Shown here piece after piece: positions 22,566 through 23,321 of a stretch of DNA of 23,321 nucleotides. How positions within the stretch are numbered: the first letter of the stretch is position 1; each line of letters begins with the position of its first letter. The notes beneath the pieces were generated by a model, which was not told the origin of the DNA, did not search any database, and saw only the letters and a program-made list of their open reading frames with translations. The translations under genes were made by a program, and so were the position numbers. Where the stretch lies: assembly GCA_035550775.1 (NCBI GenBank), contig DASZOO010000192.1, positions 1 through 23,321 of the forward strand, written 5' to 3'. Origin of the DNA: JAOUEA01 sp035550775 (GTDB lineage: Bacteria; Actinomycetota; UBA4738; HRBIN12).

Positions 22566-22571
22566 TAGGTT
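22566..22571 (+). promoter_or_regulatory. Putative -10 box of the permease gene (TAGGTT), leaderless
   Basis: TAGGTT ends seven bases before the ATG at 22579, predicting a start one base before the codon. No Shine-Dalgarno sequence is present. Confidence 0.4.
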
Positions 22572-22578
22572 CGAGCAC

Positions 22579-23321
22579 ATGGACCTCGTGGCCCCGGCAG
22601 CGGTCGAGCGCAGGAAGCTCCGACGAGAGCTGGGACGGTTCGACGCCGTCTGTCTGCTGATGGCGGCCATCGTCGTGCTCGACACCCTCGGGGCGGTCGC
22701 TCGCGGTGGCGCCGAGACGATCACGTGGCTCGCGATCGTGAGCCTGCTCTTCTTCGTGCCGGCCGGCCTCGCGATCGCCGAGCTGGGCGCCGCGTTCCCT
22801 CACGAGGGCGGCCCCTACGCCTGGGCGCGTCAGGCGTTCGGTCGCTTCGCCGGGTCGCTCGTCGCCATCTGCTACTGGGTCGAGGCCGCGGTCTGGGTGG
22901 GCGGCTCGCTCGCGATCACGGCGGTGGCGGTCGTCGACGAGCTCGTCGTGCCCCTCGAGGGGTCTCGGCGGATCGCCTTCGCCCTCGCGTTCGTCGCCGC
23001 TGCGACCCTGATGGCCGTCGTCCCGCTCAGAACGGGCAGGCGGATCCCAGCCATCGGCGCCGCCGCGCAGGTGGGGCTGCTCACGTTCTTCACCGCGACC
23101 GTCGTCGCCTACGCCGCTCGCGAGGGTGTCCACGGGGTCGCCGCCGGGGACGTCGCACCGAGCTGGGCGGTCTTCGTGCTCGTCGCGCCGGTGCTCGTGT
23201 ACAACTTCCTCGGCTTCGAGCTTCCCTCAGCGGCGAGCGAAGAGATGCGGGACCCGCAGCGCGACGTGCCGGCCGCGATCGGCCGGGCCGGGGTGCTCAC
23301 GTTCGTCCTCTACTGCGTTCC
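22579..23321 (+). CDS. APC-superfamily amino-acid permease, 5' part only
   Basis: The first 247 codons of a transporter running off the right edge. After a basic cytoplasmic start (ERRKLRREL) comes FDAVCLLMAAIVVLDTLGAV, the usual first helix of amino-acid/polyamine/organocation transporters. Then IAELGAAFPHEGGPYAWARQ (conserved E-L-x-x-x-x-P-x-x-G-G loop), FGRFAGSLVAICYWVEAAVW and several more helices follow. The segment NFLGFELPSAASEEMRDPQR followed by DVPAAI is diagnostic of the family. Six helices are visible of an expected twelve or more. The substrate is an amino acid or amine, not further resolvable. It follows the LAL regulator by 82 bases on the same strand. The ATG at 22579 is set by the -10 box and the first helix. 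Confidence 0.92.
   Translation, partial: MDLVAPAAVERRKLRRELGRFDAVCLLMAAIVVLDTLGAVARGGAETITWLAIVSLLFFVPAGLAIAELGAAFPHEGGPYAWARQAFGRFAGSLVAICYWVEAAVWVGGSLAITAVAVVDELVVPLEGSRRIAFALAFVAAATLMAVVPLRTGRRIPAIGAAAQVGLLTFFTATVVAYAAREGVHGVAAGDVAPSWAVFVLVAPVLVYNFLGFELPSAASEEMRDPQRDVPAAIGRAGVLTFVLYCV

Overview
The window is high-GC DNA (about two-thirds G+C by eye) from an actinobacterium. The WhiB-family protein, whose family is essentially confined to Actinomycetota, and frequent GTG starts support this. I cannot name the class; nothing points clearly to a well-studied genus, and an uncultured or deep-branching lineage is plausible. There are 20 protein genes, two of them cut by the window edges (a penicillin-binding protein at the left, an amino-acid permease at the right). 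No RNA genes, IS elements or CRISPR arrays were found, and no gene-free stretch exceeds about 175 bases.

Layout. (1) 1-3294: a class A penicillin-binding protein (minus) faces away from an NfeD-type membrane protein, a WhiB regulator and a RidA-like protein. (2) 3299-6527: a selBA operon (minus) for selenocysteine incorporation. (3) 6663-12422: a complete five-gene peptide-type ABC importer operon (binding protein, two permeases, two ATPases), tightly packed with overlapping stops and starts. (4) 12428-15384: a stand-alone nuoD (complex I 49-kDa-type subunit), an acyl-CoA-dehydrogenase-like flavoprotein and a small membrane PH-domain protein. (5) 15408-18655: a MidA/NDUFAF7-type methyltransferase (minus), a Nudix hydrolase coupled to a metallo-beta-lactamase-fold protein, and a Crp/Fnr-type regulator (minus). 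(6) 18828-23321: a single-domain cyclic-nucleotide-binding protein, an unrecognised 136-aa protein, a large ATPase-LuxR (LAL) regulator and the start of an APC permease.

How it fits together. The order PBP(-), whiB(+), ridA(+), MBL(+), crp(-) is the same order and relative orientation I recall around ponA2-whiB4-crp in Mycobacterium tuberculosis. Here about 13 kb (selBA, ABC importer, nuoD, ACAD, PH protein, midA) sits between ridA and the Nudix-MBL-crp end. The most interesting points are: the orphan nuoD, whose quinone-site Tyr and Asp are replaced by Trp and Glu; the nearby homologue of the enzyme that methylates an arginine of the eukaryotic counterpart of that subunit; a Crp-like regulator that has lost its nucleotide-binding residues divergently beside a lone domain that kept them; an NfeD protein lacking its serine nucleophile; and a recurring promoter layout in which a -10 hexamer lies 6-9 bases before the start codon, implying leaderless mRNAs. 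Operon-internal genes and a few others carry Shine-Dalgarno sequences instead.
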